The notes beneath the pieces were generated by a model. The model did no database searches and was not told where the DNA came from. It saw only the letters and a program-made list of their open reading frames with translations. A program made the translations under genes and the position numbers. From contig DASRNM010000148.1 in the NCBI GenBank assembly GCA_035647435.1, positions 1 to 8,290 on the forward strand: a DNA stretch of 8,290 bases, read 5' to 3'. Below are positions 7,187 to 8,290 of the stretch, in pieces. The first letter of the stretch is position 1. Each line of letters starts with the position of its first letter. Source of the DNA: JAAZFZ01 sp035647435 (GTDB lineage Bacteria; Bacillota; Clostridia; Oscillospirales; Acutalibacteraceae).

Positions 7187-7488
7187 GGTGGTCAAGAGGT
7201 ATCGGCGGAAGAAGTGCAGTTGATTATCTTATGAGAGTGCGTGATATGACTTTCATAGAAGCTGTTTCGCAAATTGCAAATGATGAGAGTGCATTAAGAA
7301 AACAATACGAAAAGCCAAAACCGAGAACAGAAAGAAGCTTAATACTTCCCACAAAAGCAGAAAACAATGATATTGCAATCGAGTATTTAAAGGGGCGTGG
7401 AATTAACTAAAATGTTATTTCCTACTTCATAGAAAACGATATGCTCTATCAAAGTGTGCCGATGAACAATATTGTATTTGTTGGTTAG
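7186..7488 (+). pseudogene. Fragment of a CHC2/DUF3991-type primase from a conjugative element
   Basis: The frame reads WWSRGIGGRSAVDYLMRVRD, then MTFIEAVSQIA, a Lys/Pro-rich linker, LILPTKAENNDIAIEYLKGR and GIN. It then meets TAA at 7408-7410 but continues in the same frame as NVISYFIENDMLYQS and MNNIVFVG to TAG at 7486-7488. This is the order seen in DUF3991/Toprim primase-like proteins of Tn916-like and related conjugative elements: the end of the CHC2-type zinc-finger region (W-S-R-G-x-G-G-x-A-x-D-Y/F), then LP-x(n)-YL-x-x-RGI, then the start of the DUF3991 core. The zinc-binding Cys/His part is missing upstream and the Toprim catalytic part is missing downstream. The TAA replaces what looks like a lysine codon (AAA). 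It is a dead remnant showing that a conjugative or mobilisable element once occupied this place. Assignment rests on pattern recognition. Confidence 0.65.
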
Positions 7489-7705
7489 CGTTATTCAAGC
7501 AATGTTCAAAAAAATCGCCGTTGACAAAAATACTTTCACATGGTATTTACGAGTTGGAAAACAAGGTGAAAAAGATTATGAAGAACAAGAACTGCTCACA
7601 TCATTCGTAATAACATTAGATGATGCAAAAAAATATTTATACAAAATATCAAGCAGAAAAAGAATATATAATTGGAATGATTTAACAGTAAATATTATGT
7701 TCTAA
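7489..7705 (+). pseudogene. C-terminal fragment of an unidentified, possibly recombinase-like protein
   Basis: An open frame without a convincing start continues from the break in the primase remnant: VIQAMFKKIAVDKNTFTWYL, a charged stretch, then LLTSFVITLDDAKKYLYKIS and SRKRIYNWNDLTVNIMF to TAA at 7703-7705. An in-frame ATG exists at 7502, but no ribosome binding site precedes it. The beta-strand pattern (K-I-x-V-D, F-x-W-Y-L) and the basic end loosely resemble the extreme C terminus of large serine recombinases carried by Firmicutes mobile elements, but I cannot confirm this and no catalytic part is present. A terminator follows directly, as expected for the true 3' end of a gene. Most likely a deletion joined the primase fragment to this gene's tail near 7485-7490. 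Confidence 0.35.
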
Positions 7706-7715
7706 TTGGCTTGAA

Positions 7716-7749
7716 AAAGGGCAAATCTTAACTGATTTGCCCTTTGTTA
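7716..7749 (+). terminator. Hairpin terminator after the fragment
   Basis: AAAGGGCAAATC (7716-7727) pairs perfectly over 12 bp with GATTTGCCCTTT (7734-7745) around TTAACT. The T-tract is short (TTTGTTATT), so it is weaker than the others. It begins 11 bases after the preceding stop codon. Confidence 0.75.
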
Positions 7750-7852
7750 TTATGCTTTGATTTTCTCCATATATTGATAGCAACACAGGCGGCAATAGCG
7801 GAAAAGAGAGCAAAATAATCTAATCTGTAAACAGATAAAAATCAAAGAAACA

Positions 7853-7885
7853 CAGCCTATCACCAAACGGTGACGGGCTGCTTTT
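7853..7885. terminator. Probable terminator between converging transcripts
   Basis: CAGCCTATCACC (7853-7864) pairs with GGTGACGGGCTG (7869-7880) around AAAC, with one A-C mismatch and one wobble. CTTTT follows on the + strand and TGTTTCTTTG on the - strand. It lies 5 bases beyond the stop of the - strand frame that ends at 7890. The short stretch 7750-7852 holds no gene I can support. Confidence 0.55.
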
Positions 7886-7889
7886 CTAT

Positions 7890-8171
7890 CTAATCATCAA
7901 ATATTATGTCAATCAATTCAAGTTCATCTATCCATTTAAGGTTATCTTTTTTACTTTGTGAGGTGGGGGCGATTTCAGTTTTATGATTTGCCAAAGGTTT
8001 ATTTTGATTTTGTGTTATATCTTTTTGTTTCTTTTTCTTTGTGCGGCTGTAATTTGTTTTGTATTTTTTTATCGCATTACACATTCTATTCACCGCCATT
8101 TTTAATATTGTTTTTGGAAAGGGGTTTTCTGTAAAGAGTAAACTATGCTCTATTGTCTTTAATTTTAACAA
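7890..8171 (-). CDS. Small basic hypothetical protein, uncertain start, possibly interrupted
   Basis: I do not recognise this protein. The - strand frame from TTG 8171 gives 93 aa. An internal ATG at 8099 would give a 69-aa version (MAVNRMCNAIKKYKTNYSRT onward); neither start has a clear ribosome binding site. The middle is strongly basic (RTKKKKQKD), which suggests nucleic-acid contact, and the end is acidic and hydrophobic (WIDELELIDIIFDD). No membrane segment or signal is seen. The frame stays open upstream of a TAG codon (8174-8172) back to an ATG at 8243 (MAIFLKRKYAAATLNLTWRN), so the original gene may have been about 117 codons long with a CAG-to-TAG change. A stop codon follows at 7892-7890, then a hairpin. 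It may be a small accessory gene of the former mobile element. Overlapping frames in the same DNA make even its coding status uncertain. Confidence 0.35.
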   Translation of the reverse strand: MLKLKTIEHSLLFTENPFPKTILKMAVNRMCNAIKKYKTNYSRTKKKKQKDITQNQNKPLANHKTEIAPTSQSKKDNLKWIDELELIDIIFDD

Positions 8172-8290
8172 CTATACTAAACTGTTTCTCCATGTGAGAT
8201 TCAAGGTTGCGGCTGCATATTTTCGCTTCAAAAATATCGCCATGCCCAAAATAGAAAAGGCTGCTTATTATGCCGTTTAGTGTTTGCGGT

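Noticed and set aside
7733..7836. - strand frame reading RLDYFALFSAIAACVAINIW, resembling a small membrane protein
   Set aside because: It has no ATG, GTG or TTG start after the preceding in-frame stop, and it ends inside the terminator hairpin at 7716-7745. At best a relic of a lost gene.
8059..8280. + strand frame of 73 aa
   Set aside because: It lies antisense to the - strand frame, has no good ribosome binding site, and is rich in Phe/Ile/Val/Lys as expected from AT-rich antisense DNA. Kept as unlikely, not impossible.
1..8290. CRISPR array, tRNA or rRNA genes, invertible hsdS repeats
   Set aside because: No regularly spaced repeats, no cloverleaf or rRNA sequence, and no second hsdS or inverted TRD copy within the window.

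Overview
The window looks like an accessory, mobile-element-rich part of a low-G+C Firmicutes genome, probably a gut Clostridia. The AT-rich codon use, strong AGG/GGGGG ribosome binding sites, sigma-A-type promoters, the type I restriction genes and the remnants of conjugative-element genes all fit that. Genus and species cannot be told from the sequence.

Left part (1-5146): a damaged type I restriction-modification operon, all on the + strand. The window opens with the first 21 codons of an IS3-type transposase OrfA on the - strand. The right end of that insertion sequence lies inside hsdS, so only the distal end of the first target-recognition domain, the central conserved region, the second recognition domain and the C-terminal helical region of HsdS remain. 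An FRG-domain gene follows with a TAATG stop/start overlap, and hsdR starts 1 base after the FRG stop. HsdR would be about 1031 aa, but its reading frame is broken in a 7-A run (3814-3820). The break lies on an in-phase A AAA AAC heptamer, and a -1 slip there restores the frame exactly. A strong hairpin terminator closes the operon at 5095-5146. hsdM is not in the window and presumably lies beyond the insertion sequence.

Middle part (5147-7186): a short hairpin-rich intergenic region ends in a second strong terminator. A small hypothetical gene follows, with a 9-bp inverted repeat over its presumed promoter. Next is a self-contained unit: a consensus-like promoter, a good RBS, a secreted DUF4874/DUF4832-type TIM-barrel protein (glycoside-hydrolase-like) and a terminator. 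This gene is visibly richer in G+C than its neighbours.

Right part (7186-8290): gene debris. A fragment of a CHC2/DUF3991-type primase from a conjugative element begins right at the terminator's T-tract and carries an internal stop codon. It runs into the C-terminal piece of an unidentified, possibly recombinase-like protein, followed by two hairpin terminators. A small basic reading frame of unknown function lies on the - strand and is interrupted by a TAG codon.

Overall, this reads as a defence island and cargo region eroded by IS insertion, point mutation and deletion. The main points of interest are the FRG gene built into the restriction operon, the precisely placed frameshift heptamer in hsdR, and the IS-truncated specificity subunit.
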